A DNA stretch of 64,000 bases, from the NCBI RefSeq assembly GCF_004117835.1, contig NZ_SDSC01000009.1, positions 1 to 64,000 on the forward strand, read 5' to 3'. This stretch comes from Macrococcus sp. DPC7161. GTDB taxonomy: Bacteria; Bacillota; Bacilli; Staphylococcales; Staphylococcaceae. The notes beneath the pieces are model-generated. The model did not search any database, had not been told where the DNA came from, and saw nothing but the letters and a program-made list of their open reading frames with translations. Positions 47,319 through 56,094 of this stretch are shown piece by piece; positions within the stretch are counted from its first letter, which is position 1, and every line of letters starts with the position of its first letter. Position numbers and translations under genes: made by a program.

Positions 47319-48215
47319 CTACAATAATGCTTTCAATTTCTCAAATGTCTCTTTTCCAAGCTGAACACCTTGAACGCCAACGACTTTACCTGAAACTTGA
47401 TTGCCAAATGCAATAGCATCAATCATATCGTTGCCAATAGATAAACTTGCCAATACGCCACCGACATGTGAATCTCCTGCACCTATTGTATCTACTACTG
47501 TAGCTTTTGATGTTGAAACATACGTCAACTGTCCATCATAATAAAGTGCGCCTTGTTCACCAAGTGTCACGATGACTTTATTGTTTGTTTTCTCATACAT
47601 TTTGACAACCGCTTCTTCGACCGTATGTGTGTCTGTTAATGTCATGACTTCACTATCATTCAAATGTACAACGGGGTTAAGTTGATATACATTTTCCAAC
47701 TTCGATGTTTCTATTAAATGGCCTCTTGGTCCTGGGCAAAAAATAATTTCTGCCTTTATTCCTTTGAGTGTTTCAATGATTTTATCACCGTCACGTTCCT
47801 CGATTTCTAAACCACATATATAAACATAACGATATTCATCTAAATCCAAATGCTTTAACCATTCCGGATTAAACGTATATTCAACACCGTGATGTGAGAT
47901 AAAAGTTCTTTCGCCACCTGTTTCTACAAAACAATAGCAACAACCATTTGCTTCATCAACTGTTATTTCAGGGACTATTCCCGTTTCTTTTAATGATTGT
48001 TTTACAAAATCACCGTACATCCCTGTACCTACAGGTGAAATGAAAGTATACGGCGCTTCTAAATGATGCAATACATTCACCACATTATAAGCACACCCAC
48101 CTACACTCATCACTTGTTCTTTTACATGCACATCACCTTTAGTCGTCGGCAATTGATCAACATAAATCATAATGTCACAAACCGTTGATCCTATTACAAG
48201 TACTTTTTCCATCAT
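47319..48215 (-). CDS. PfkB-family carbohydrate kinase
   Basis: 298 residues from the ATG at 48215, which has GAAGGTGAC upstream; the longer frame starts in the leader hairpin. VIGSTVCDIMIYVDQLP, a GGCAYNVVNVLHHL substrate site and TIGAGDSHVGGVLAS catalytic motif define the family. The substrate (a sugar or nucleoside) cannot be read. It stands alone, convergent with the repeat array. Confidence 0.85.
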   Translation of the reverse strand: MMEKVLVIGSTVCDIMIYVDQLPTTKGDVHVKEQVMSVGGCAYNVVNVLHHLEAPYTFISPVGTGMYGDFVKQSLKETGIVPEITVDEANGCCYCFVETGGERTFISHHGVEYTFNPEWLKHLDLDEYRYVYICGLEIEERDGDKIIETLKGIKAEIIFCPGPRGHLIETSKLENVYQLNPVVHLNDSEVMTLTDTHTVEEAVVKMYEKTNNKVIVTLGEQGALYYDGQLTYVSTSKATVVDTIGAGDSHVGGVLASLSIGNDMIDAIAFGNQVSGKVVGVQGVQLGKETFEKLKALL

Positions 48216-48265
48216 GTCACCTTCATTCGTTTTCTTAAACATAATATAGCTGATTTTACCCATAA

Positions 48266-48295
48266 AAAATAGCCCTACAATAAGTAGGACTATTT
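48266..48295 (-). terminator. Hairpin in the leader of the kinase gene
   Basis: AATAGCCCTAC (48268-48278) pairs with GTAGGACTATT (48284-48294, one G-U pair) and minus-strand U6 follows. It precedes the kinase start by about 50 bases. It could be an attenuator or a leftover terminator. The same stem sequence recurs at 48863-48894. The 258 bases 48216-48473 otherwise show no gene. Confidence 0.6.
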
Positions 48296-48473
48296 GATAT
48301 TTTTTCTTTTGTAAAGTGCTTAATATTCGTGAACACTTATAAGTAGAGTATTTTTACACTTAAATGTTAATGTAACATACTTGTAAATGCAAACGATAAA
48401 TCGTAATGATTCTTTATTAAATCTCATTACAATGTTATATTTTAAATAAGAATATTATAATGGGAGTGTTTTA

Positions 48474-48869
48474 ATGTCATTCTATAATAAAATGTGCCTT
48501 GCCATCTTATCATTGATTACTTTGATTTGTATCTTCATGTCAGTATCTTATGCAAAGAATGATCAATATTTATATATACTCGAACCTGTTGGGATGTTAC
48601 TCTTTGTTATTTATTACTGGCTATCTTCGGTAATAGACTATGGTAACCCCCGTAGAAATAATTTTGCCTTCGATAGAAAAAAGCTAAATATCCGTTTAAT
48701 CATTAGTATTGTTGCATTAATTGTCTTTTTAGGTCTCGGTGTAGCTACTTTTAATTTAGACATTAGTCTATACGTGAAACTCACTTTTTTGGTTACTATT
48801 TTGTTTGCTGTTTTCGACATCTATATTATTTTCAAAGACAACAAAAAAGCAAAAAGCAATGGAAAATAG
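48474..48869 (+). CDS. Four-helix membrane protein, unknown function
   Basis: 131 residues with four hydrophobic helices (two pairs split by a charged loop SSVIDYGNPRRNNFAFDRKK) and a Lys-rich end. GGGAGTG precedes the ATG. I do not recognise it. Style resembles the paired proteins at 46041-46868 without clear sequence identity. Confidence 0.65.
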   Translation: MSFYNKMCLAILSLITLICIFMSVSYAKNDQYLYILEPVGMLLFVIYYWLSSVIDYGNPRRNNFAFDRKKLNIRLIISIVALIVFLGLGVATFNLDISLYVKLTFLVTILFAVFDIYIIFKDNKKAKSNGK

Positions 48870-48895
48870 TCCTACAACGCGTAGGACTATTTTTG
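48863..48895 (+). terminator. Terminator downstream of the 131-residue gene
   Basis: AAATAGTCCTAC (48864-48875) pairs with GTAGGACTATTT, then T-run. It overlaps the stop codon and has the same stem as 48266-48295. Confidence 0.85.
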
Positions 48896-48919
48896 ATTTG
48901 CTATGGACTTAAACAAAAA

Positions 48920-49957
48920 TTAACTACCATAAATGACTGAGTTAACCATATACTTTTTACCAACCACTTCAGTATGTACTTCTATATTCTTATAATAATA
49001 TGTTTTTTGATTCACTTTTGTTTTGCCATCCATATAGCTAGTAGTTTCAACTTTTTTAGCTTTTCCTAATACTTTTTCAATGCTTGAAAATGGTACTTTC
49101 ATGTTGCTGTAATCAAATAAAATGTTCGTTAAACGATATTGTTCGTCACATTTAGGTGCTTCATAATACATTTCTACCCAATCCATATCGCCATATGCTT
49201 GTACTAATGCTTGATGCACTGGTATTAATGTATTGAGTTCATGATTGCTATATCCAACCAACTTCTTAACTGATGCTGGTGATGCCCCTAATTTAACGCC
49301 ACTTATTTGATATTTCTTCTGAGTCATTGCCTTTAAATCTTTAGATGATAATGGCTTTGTTTTTAATTTAGTCAGTTTTCCTGTACTCGATTTGTACTCA
49401 GATGTTGAAGATTCAATGCCATAGTGAATCTCTTGCGCAATCCATACACCTTTTACTTTCTTATAGGATACTGCAGTATGCTTACCATAAGATAAAAACT
49501 TCGTAGATTTCGTTGTCATATCTGTACGTGTTGATTTTCCTAAAGATTGCTCAATTGTACCTTGAGATATTTTCGATTTAACACCTACTTCGAAGATCAT
49601 TTCTTGCCCTTTTAAATTTTGTAATTTTTCGTTACGATTTTTTGAATACATCACAACTGTAAAATCACCATAATTCATTTGACCTAATGTCCCATAACTT
49701 GCTCGCTCAACAGTAATTTCGCCAGGCTGTCCAAATGAACGAAGTGCTTTCGAATAACTGTCAGCGTACTTGTAGCCTTTAAAAACAAATTGACCTTTTT
49801 TCATTTGAGTTAAAGTTGTCTTACTCTTAAAGTTAGGCAACTTAACAAGCTTAGTATTTTGATCCACACATCTCGAAGCAGCTTCAGCTGGTGTTGCACT
49901 ATAATAAGTCCCAGTAATACTTGTAATTAACAATGTTGATACTATTAATTTCTTCAT
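48920..49957 (-). CDS. Secreted protein, unknown function
   Basis: 345 residues from the ATG at 49957 (AGAGGTGG upstream); an upstream extension in the track-like frame is unlikely. Signal peptide with cleavage at AEA-AS. The mature part has internal repeats of a motif S-x-G-K..SxxxxxLGKxxxxxxxxY (for example GQPGEITVERASYG, SLGKSTRTDMTTKST, KLVGYSNHELN, VLGKAKKVETTSYMD), suggesting three BLIP-like/OmpA-SmpA-like repeats. No sorting signal. Role unknown. Confidence 0.7.
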   Translation of the reverse strand: MKKLIVSTLLITSITGTYYSATPAEAASRCVDQNTKLVKLPNFKSKTTLTQMKKGQFVFKGYKYADSYSKALRSFGQPGEITVERASYGTLGQMNYGDFTVVMYSKNRNEKLQNLKGQEMIFEVGVKSKISQGTIEQSLGKSTRTDMTTKSTKFLSYGKHTAVSYKKVKGVWIAQEIHYGIESSTSEYKSSTGKLTKLKTKPLSSKDLKAMTQKKYQISGVKLGASPASVKKLVGYSNHELNTLIPVHQALVQAYGDMDWVEMYYEAPKCDEQYRLTNILFDYSNMKVPFSSIEKVLGKAKKVETTSYMDGKTKVNQKTYYYKNIEVHTEVVGKKYMVNSVIYGS

Positions 49958-50084
49958 AAATCCACCTCTAATTGTATTTGTTCCCATTATATCATTAAAA
50001 TTTTTATAACCATACAAGTTTTCAAAAATATGTATGTAAATTTTATATACTAATATCGTAAAAACAGCCTTAATATACAACAAA

Positions 50085-50116
50085 AAAAACGCAGTGGAAA
50101 TTAGTCCACTGCGTCT
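50085..50116 (-). terminator. Terminator of the first glpQ-like gene
   Basis: ACGCAGTGGA (50089-50098) pairs with TCCACTGCGT (50105-50114); minus-strand U8 follows. Four bases from the stop codon. Confidence 0.9.
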
Positions 50117-50119
50117 TCA

Positions 50120-50968
50120 TTATCTCAATGAATTCAATAATTGTGGGTTATTAGAATAAATACCATGAACACCATATTTCATCATACGTTTCATGTCACG
50201 TTCTTTGTCTACTGTATAAGGCATCACTGTAAAGCCAAATCGTTTTAGTCTATTTACTTTCGCTTGTGTTGTCTCTCTATAATCGATAGAAATCATATCT
50301 GCATACTTACGAATATTTCTTAATTCTTGATCTGTTAATTTCTTATATTCTTTATTCCATACAGAATATGTCATTGGCAGTCCAGGTGCAAGTTTTTGTA
50401 ATTTCTTTAACCCTTGTGGTGAGAAAGATTCAATAACAATTGAACGGTTATTATAACTGCTCGCATTTAACATACCATTACGTTTTAATACTTTATAAAC
50501 CGCTTCTTCCATACCCTTATTCTTCTCAGGCGTTTTCATTTCAATAAAAATACGTGCTTTACCTTTATAGCGTTTTAACACTTCATCAAGCGTTGGGATT
50601 TTTTGATTCACATACGCTGGATTTGCTCTTTTTGGATACTTTTCATTAAACCAGCTACCAGCATCTAAACGTTTCAATTCCTTTAACGTCTTGTCCTTCA
50701 CATTCCCTGTACCGTTCGTTGTTCTATCTAACGTTGGATCATGAAAAGCAACAATTTGCTTGTCTTTCGTCATTTGTAAATCTAATTCAATCACTTCTGA
50801 CTTTCTACTTAAACCTAAATCAAATGCTGCTATCGTATGTTCAGGTGCATAGTACGAATCTCCACGATGTGCGATTGTAAATACGTTCGATTCGGCCTCT
50901 GTCGTTAACACATCAACTGATAAAACCACTAATGTCCCTAAAAAAATCCCTGTAAATTTTCTTTTCAT
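50120..50968 (-). CDS. glpQ: Secreted glycerophosphodiester phosphodiesterase, copy 1
   Basis: 282 residues with a signal peptide (cleavage near TEA-ES). GDPD active site: AHRGDSYYAPEHT (His), EVIELDLQMTKD (Glu, Asp) and FHDPTLDRTTNG (second His). Hydrolyses glycerophosphodiesters to glycerol-3-phosphate plus alcohol outside the membrane. AAGGAGA lies about 11 bases upstream of the ATG. A close paralogue is at 53137. Confidence 0.9.
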   Translation of the reverse strand: MKRKFTGIFLGTLVVLSVDVLTTEAESNVFTIAHRGDSYYAPEHTIAAFDLGLSRKSEVIELDLQMTKDKQIVAFHDPTLDRTTNGTGNVKDKTLKELKRLDAGSWFNEKYPKRANPAYVNQKIPTLDEVLKRYKGKARIFIEMKTPEKNKGMEEAVYKVLKRNGMLNASSYNNRSIVIESFSPQGLKKLQKLAPGLPMTYSVWNKEYKKLTDQELRNIRKYADMISIDYRETTQAKVNRLKRFGFTVMPYTVDKERDMKRMMKYGVHGIYSNNPQLLNSLR

Positions 50969-51208
50969 TCGCTCGTTAGTCTCCTTGTATGAGTGATTAA
51001 TTTTTGAAAAAATAAATCAGTTACTACAGCTATAAAATCAATTTACAGTTTTATTGTATGCTTATTTTATTAAAGGGAGTTGAATGTTTGTTGAAGTATT
51101 CTTGAAGTTGTTTGGACGAATTATAAAGTGTTTTAAGAAATGGTGAATATATAATCAAAATGTGAGATTACCTTTACAAATGGATTTAAATATAAATGAT
51201 TTACAGAA

Positions 51209-51250
51209 AGAAAAAGCGTTTAGAACATTATCGTTCTAAACGCTTTATCA
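51209..51250 (-). terminator. Terminator overlapping the end of the glycerate kinase gene
   Basis: AAAGCGTTTAGAA (51213-51225) pairs with TTCTAAACGCTTT (51234-51246). The stem includes the stop codon (51228-51230) and is followed on the minus strand by U5. The preceding stretch 50969-51201 shows no gene or clear site. Confidence 0.88.
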
Positions 51251-52346
51251 TATGGCATGTGTTCTGAGTGCTTTCTTGTATCAATTTACTAGCATTGTGC
51301 ATGGCTTCTTGTAATGTCATCGGATGCGTCATGATACTTTGCACACTTATAAAATCATCTAGCAATGACAAATAATCTTTACCTAAACTTCCTGAAATTA
51401 AGATTGGCTTTACACCAAATGCATTGGCGCGCTTTGCAATGACGGATGGCAACTTGCCGTATGCTGTTTGAAAATCGCTCATCCCTTCACCTGTGATTAA
51501 ATAATCTGCATCTTGTAAATGTTGATCTACTTTTAGTAAATCAATGATATATGCCGCGCCTGGCATCATATTTGCGCCTAACATTAATAAGCCGTAACCA
51601 ATGCCACCAGCAGCACCAGCACCTTGTGTTTGAATATGATGTTGTTCGATTGTTTCTTCAAGCAAACCACTATAATGTTCAATATTTAGTTCGAACATCT
51701 TCAATTCATCATCATTAATCCCTTTTTGTTTACCGAAAGTATAAGTAGCACCATTTTCTCCTATTAAAGGATTATTCACATCACTGATCAATTGAATTTC
51801 AATAGATTGTAACTTCGGATTTAATTGGGATACATCCACATGGGTGATTTCATTTAAATTACCACCATTCACTTGAATAACTTCATTTCCACGGAAATAT
51901 TGAACGCCTAACGCTTCAAGTAATCCAGCTCCACCATCATTCGTTAAGCTACCACCAAGACCAACTAATATCCTTTTAAACCCTATATCCATTAACTGAC
52001 CAATCACATCACCAACACCGTAACTTGTTGCGAGATGTGGATTTCTTTCTTTTGAGACCTCCATACCGATAATACTTGCTACTTCAATCACTGCGGTATG
52101 TGCATCAATCACGCCATAGTGTGTTTCAATCGGCCTTAAATACATATCCACTGTGTTTAATGAACGACGTTCCCCATTCAATCCATTGACCAACGCATTA
52201 ACCGTACCCTCACCACCATCCGCAAGCGGTAATAACACTACCTCATCATTAGGAAATACATTCATTATTCCCAATTTCATCGCCTCAGCGACACGTTCAG
52301 CAGATAAACACTCCTTATAACTATCCGGTGCAACAATAAATTTCAT
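51228..52346 (-). CDS. Glycerate kinase (GarK/GlxK type)
   Basis: 372 residues. MKFIVAPDSYKECLSAERVAEAM start, DGGEGTVNALV, GLGGSLTNDGGAGLLEALG and ITGEGMSDFQTAYGK match the glycerate kinase 1 family, which phosphorylates glycerate to 2- or 3-phosphoglycerate with ATP. No other glycerate genes lie nearby. Single gene with its own terminator. Confidence 0.92.
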   Translation of the reverse strand: MKFIVAPDSYKECLSAERVAEAMKLGIMNVFPNDEVVLLPLADGGEGTVNALVNGLNGERRSLNTVDMYLRPIETHYGVIDAHTAVIEVASIIGMEVSKERNPHLATSYGVGDVIGQLMDIGFKRILVGLGGSLTNDGGAGLLEALGVQYFRGNEVIQVNGGNLNEITHVDVSQLNPKLQSIEIQLISDVNNPLIGENGATYTFGKQKGINDDELKMFELNIEHYSGLLEETIEQHHIQTQGAGAAGGIGYGLLMLGANMMPGAAYIIDLLKVDQHLQDADYLITGEGMSDFQTAYGKLPSVIAKRANAFGVKPILISGSLGKDYLSLLDDFISVQSIMTHPMTLQEAMHNASKLIQESTQNTCHMIKRLER

Positions 52347-52435
52347 ACAATCACCTCAAAGCTATTTTATCAGAAAAAGATTGACGATATTCTATCGCAC
52401 AGTATAATTTAACTAAAACCTATTGGAGGTAATTA

Positions 52436-52822
52436 ATGAAACCATTTCAAATTTTTGTCGCTTCATTTTTCGGTTTATTCATTGCTTACTCACTTGTGTC
52501 AGTCGGAAAAGTTTATTTTGAGAGTGGTTCAGTGAGTACTTTGTTAATATTGATGAGTACAACAGTCGTTGCTAACTATGTCTTTTATTTAATTAGCGTA
52601 TTCGAAAATAACCAGCAAACAGGATATAAATCATATGCTCCTACTTTCAAGAAGAGCTTTACATTCATTAGCACAATGATATTAATCATTTGTACTTTAA
52701 TCATGATAAGTCTTCTTTTCGCTAATGATATTAGCAGTAGTGAAGTGATTGTTATCTGCATCATGTTTTTGTTTACTGGTATTTATTTATTCCGCCTCTT
52801 TAAAACTAAGAAATCACACTAA
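52436..52822 (+). CDS. Four-helix membrane protein, unknown function
   Basis: 128 residues, four hydrophobic helices, tail KTKKSH. GGAGG precedes the ATG. I do not recognise it; it resembles in size and topology the proteins at 46041, 46458 and 48474. Followed by a terminator overlapping its stop. Confidence 0.65.
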   Translation: MKPFQIFVASFFGLFIAYSLVSVGKVYFESGSVSTLLILMSTTVVANYVFYLISVFENNQQTGYKSYAPTFKKSFTFISTMILIICTLIMISLLFANDISSSEVIVICIMFLFTGIYLFRLFKTKKSH

Positions 52823-52852
52823 AAGCCGCCATTTTGGACGGCTTCTTTTTAT
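52821..52852 (+). terminator. Terminator after the 128-residue gene
   Basis: AAAGCCGCC / GGACGGCTT stem with T5 after it. Confidence 0.8.
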
Positions 52853-52875
52853 ACTAATCCTGCTTCTTGTAACAG

Positions 52876-53108
52876 TTATTCGATATATGTATTTTTCACT
52901 TTTTTCATTGCTTGTTTTTCAATAAGTTTTTTAAATCTTGGCATTTCTAATTCATCAATTTTCTTACCATCATTTAATACGTTCATTGCATATAATAATT
53001 TACGAATATCATAGCTTGATGCATACACTTCAGGTACACCACGATCGACATTTAATAAGCGATACACGGCTTCCATTGCTGTACGTACTGAGTATTCTGT
53101 AGTGAATA
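52876..53108 (-). pseudogene. C-terminal fragment of an unrecognised protein
   Basis: An open minus-strand frame with a protein-like composition ([20 protein letters not shown]..., [18 protein letters not shown]). It continues upstream of the first ATG to a TGA near 53110, with no ribosome-binding site. The downstream end is YIE-stop. It looks like the last 75-80 residues of a larger gene whose front has been lost. I cannot name the family. Lies between the glycerate kinase area and the second glpQ-like gene. Confidence 0.5.
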
Positions 53109-53136
53109 CTGTATCGCATCAAAATGTCTTATTTAA

Positions 53137-53982
53137 TTATTTCGTATTCCTTACTTTTAAATGAAGTGATGGACGATTTGTAAATATGCCATTTACGCCA
53201 TATTGATGCATTCTAATCATATCCGCTTTCTTATCAACTGTATATGTCGACACAATAAAACCTTTTTTCTTAAATCTACTAACTTTATGAGCACTCACAT
53301 CGCGATAATCAAAAGCAATATGATTTGCATATTTACGAATACTTGTAATTTTACTATCCGATAACTTGTCTAAATCGCCACTATAAACTAAATAAAGCAT
53401 AGATAGTTTTGGTGCAAGCGTCTTTAATTTTTTTAAAGAAGACTCATTAAATGATTCTATCACAATATTTTCACGCTTTAACCTAGTACTTGAAAGCATA
53501 CCATTTCGTTTTAAACTTCTGTACATTTCTTCAACCATACCAGGATTTGTCTCAGGATTCTTCATTTCAACATAAATTTTTGCTTTATCTTTATATCGTG
53601 CAAGTATTTCATCAAGTGTTCTTAATTTCTCACCTTTAAACGATTTTGAAGTACGCGTCGGATAAGCTTTATTAAACCAACTACCAGCGTCCAATTTCTT
53701 TAACTGCTTTAAAGTCTTATCTTTAATATAGCCCTTTCCATTTGTTGTACGATCAATCGTTTTATCATGAAATGCTACAAGTTTTCTATCTTTTGTAAAA
53801 CGAACATCTAACTCAATCACTTCTGCTTTACGCTTCACACCAAGATCAAACGCAGCAAAAGTATGTTCAGGTGCATAATAACTATCCCCTCTATGTGCAA
53901 TCGTAAATATAGAATCTGCTTCTTGTGCTTGTATAGTAACAATCAATCCGATAATAGATGCTAAAACCAATATTTTTTTCAT
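53137..53982 (-). CDS. Secreted glycerophosphodiester phosphodiesterase, copy 2
   Basis: 281 residues from the ATG at 53982 (GGAGAG upstream; a start 4 codons earlier is unlikely). Signal peptide; AHRGDSYYAPEHT, EVIELDVRFTKD and FHDKTIDRTTNG active-site segments match copy 1 at 50120, and alignment holds over the whole length. Same reaction expected. Divergence is greatest in the signal peptide and in 180-230. Confidence 0.9.
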   Translation of the reverse strand: MKKILVLASIIGLIVTIQAQEADSIFTIAHRGDSYYAPEHTFAAFDLGVKRKAEVIELDVRFTKDRKLVAFHDKTIDRTTNGKGYIKDKTLKQLKKLDAGSWFNKAYPTRTSKSFKGEKLRTLDEILARYKDKAKIYVEMKNPETNPGMVEEMYRSLKRNGMLSSTRLKRENIVIESFNESSLKKLKTLAPKLSMLYLVYSGDLDKLSDSKITSIRKYANHIAFDYRDVSAHKVSRFKKKGFIVSTYTVDKKADMIRMHQYGVNGIFTNRPSLHLKVRNTK

Positions 53983-54194
53983 ATGTCTCTCCATTACAAT
54001 TATGTTTATTTAATATTAAAAATAGATTTATTCGTAATTTAATTTATCATTATTTTGTATTTAAAAATCCATTTATTACAACATTATAATACACTCTATT
54101 TAATGATAAAATAAGTAGTCATTGAAATAAATGTAATTATTTCATATAACTTGTTAATGGTTGCATAGAATTTCCAATCAAACTGTCAAAATAA

Positions 54195-54223
54195 AATAAG
54201 AGCGGCGTTTGCCACTCTTATTT
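54195..54223 (-). terminator. Terminator of the DUF805 gene
   Basis: AATAAGAG pairs with CTCTTATT with further G-U pairs in the stem; minus-strand U-run. Overlaps the stop region. Confidence 0.75.
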
Positions 54224-54898
54224 TCTATCGTCATATCCGTTATGTTGTTGATTGTTTTCTTGAATATATCCATTATCCATTGGCTGATTTGGATAGCCTT
54301 GGTTTGGTTGTCCATAATAATTCTGATATGGTGCTACGTAATTTGGATCCAGATATTTTGGGCTGTTGCCCCATTTATTTACGCCTGGTTGTGAGTCTTT
54401 TATAAAGACGATTAATTGATAAATCCCAATACCAATAAGTGCTAGGGAGAATAATCCCATCATTAAAATAACACCTGTTGGCAATGTTTCTGTTTCCCCA
54501 CTCATCATGACCATAATATTCATTACAGTTGAGAAAACAAATCCTATAATCATTGGTGCAAGCATAAATAACAGCATCCACCAACCACTTTTTCCTACGT
54601 CATGTAATCGTCTGATTGACGATGATAATGTCGGAAAGAATGTTGCTAATCCAAATAAAATCATGAGTAAATATATAATTGGTGCGATAAAGAAAAATGG
54701 GCTGATGTTATTTTCTGTTGATGTTGCAAGTGTTGGGATAGCAATTGCCATCATAATCACAATACATAGGAATACAATGATTTGGTTAAATAATACAGGT
54801 CCCCAATACTCTTTTCTTCTAGCTCGACCGGTAAAGTTAAATGCATTTTTCCAATAACGTTTATACGCCTCAAACATACTCATTTCTTGTTCGTTCAT
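54218..54898 (-). CDS. DUF805 family membrane protein
   Basis: 226 residues from the ATG at 54898 (GGAGG at 12 bases). FxAYKRYWKNAFNFTGRARRKEYWGPVLFN and SSIRRLHDVGKSGWWMLL are diagnostic of DUF805, followed by helices and a Gln/Asn/Tyr/Pro-rich tail (about 185-226). Four to five membrane helices. Function of the family is not known. Confidence 0.88.
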   Translation of the reverse strand: MNEQEMSMFEAYKRYWKNAFNFTGRARRKEYWGPVLFNQIIVFLCIVIMMAIAIPTLATSTENNISPFFFIAPIIYLLMILFGLATFFPTLSSSIRRLHDVGKSGWWMLLFMLAPMIIGFVFSTVMNIMVMMSGETETLPTGVILMMGLFSLALIGIGIYQLIVFIKDSQPGVNKWGNSPKYLDPNYVAPYQNYYGQPNQGYPNQPMDNGYIQENNQQHNGYDDRK

Positions 54899-54929
54899 TT
54901 TTCCATCCTCCAACTATTATAGTGATTTA

Positions 54930-55802
54930 TTATAATTCATCAAATCCTAAATTCGTAGGTTCCAGTGGTAATAAATGAATATGATGTGTTTCTGTTGTCG
55001 TTTCAATGGCTTCATCTACTTCTTCAACTTTAAATCCATCAACCCAAACACTTCCGTTGCCATATAATAAGACGCCGAAATTAATGACTGCACTGTCTGT
55101 TGGTACATCTAAAACGTTTTGATAATAGTTCCAATCCTTCGTCCCTGTTACTTGTCTATTTTGCATATTATCAAACTGTAATACGCGATTCTCAATATTA
55201 TCAATACGCGTCCATATCGCTGCACGTGTTGCGTCTTTTGACTTTAAATAGCATGAAACACGTATACGTTTTCCTTTGTAATGCTCTGCTTGGAATTGTT
55301 GCATTAATGTCCCAAACATCTCATCACTATTCTCGTGTGTTGCACCTAGATATCCTGATTGATTACCTGAATGAAAGACTTTACTGTCTGTTTTAATTTC
55401 AAAATGCTCAGGGTGAGAGCCACTTAAGAACCATCCTTTAACATCATTCTCTTCATAATCATCTTCAATGATTAATAAACTGCGCATCGTATTGCGATAT
55501 TTCCCAGGTGGTAATTTGTATAGATCTTTGAAGCTTCGTGAAAAAGCTTCCTGTGATTGGAAATGATATTTCACAGCAATATCAATGATTGGTTCATTCG
55601 TATGAATCAAATCACTCGCAGCAAGTGATAATTTACGATTTCTCACGTATTCTCCAATTGAAGTGCCTGTTTCTTTTTTAAATTGTCTTGTTAAATAAAA
55701 CTTTGAATAGCCTATTTCCACAGCATAATCATCTAGATCTAAATCTTCTGATATATGCGTTTCTAAATAAGTAATAATATCATTAACGATTTGACTGTAC
55801 AT
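54930..55802 (-). CDS. AraC-family regulator with the DNA-binding domain first
   Basis: 290 residues. The AraC helix-turn-helix pair is at the N-terminus (about 8-105: DLDDYAVEIGYSKFYLTRQFKKETG, IDIAVKYHFQSQEAFSRSFKDLYKLPPG). The C-terminal 180 residues form a beta-rich domain (GWFLSGSHPEHFEIKT..., ending HIHLLPLEPTNLGFDEL) like a carbohydrate-binding sandwich. Target unknown; the DUF805 gene 16 bases downstream is a candidate partner. Confidence 0.82.
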   Translation of the reverse strand: MYSQIVNDIITYLETHISEDLDLDDYAVEIGYSKFYLTRQFKKETGTSIGEYVRNRKLSLAASDLIHTNEPIIDIAVKYHFQSQEAFSRSFKDLYKLPPGKYRNTMRSLLIIEDDYEENDVKGWFLSGSHPEHFEIKTDSKVFHSGNQSGYLGATHENSDEMFGTLMQQFQAEHYKGKRIRVSCYLKSKDATRAAIWTRIDNIENRVLQFDNMQNRQVTGTKDWNYYQNVLDVPTDSAVINFGVLLYGNGSVWVDGFKVEEVDEAIETTTETHHIHLLPLEPTNLGFDEL

Positions 55803-55888
55803 CGTATTTCACCCCATAAACTAGAATAACCATTTATAGCATGACATACTTGATAAAATTTGTCATTTTATAATACATAAAAACAAAA

Positions 55889-55914
55889 AAATCCGAGCCT
55901 AATGGCTCGGATTT
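55889..55914 (-). terminator. Terminator of the glmS transcript
   Basis: AAATCCGAGCC (55889-55899) pairs with GGCTCGGATTT (55904-55914); minus-strand U7 follows. It lies about 180 bases past the glmS stop, beyond the long hairpin at 55995-56074. The 292 bases 55803-56094 contain no gene. Confidence 0.9.
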
Positions 55915-55994
55915 ATAATTTCAGTATCTCACTCGCAAGTTCGATAATCAGCGGAACAAAAGCAGCAACTTTTATTCAAACGGCGTCTCTCTTG

Positions 55995-56074
55995 CAGACA
56001 CTTGGTAAACTTCAGAAATCCTTTCGAAATCAAAGAACGATTTCTTTGGATTTCTTCCAGTTTACTCGTGTCTG
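55995..56074 (-). ncRNA. Long interrupted stem-loop in the glmS 3' UTR
   Basis: Four nested stems: CAGACAC/GTGTCTG (55995-56001, 56068-56074), GTAAACT/AGTTTAC (56005-56011, 56059-56065), GAAATCC/GGATTTC (56015-56021, 56048-56054) and GAAATC/GATTTC (56026-56031, 56039-56044), with small internal loops. CGCAAGTTCGA is directly repeated outside the stem (55932-55942 and 56079-56089). Strand by context: it falls between the glmS stop and its terminator. Such a structure suggests a 3' UTR RNA element; whether it is a processed sRNA is unknown. Confidence 0.6.
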
Positions 56075-56094
56075 AACGCAAGTTCGACTGCCTC

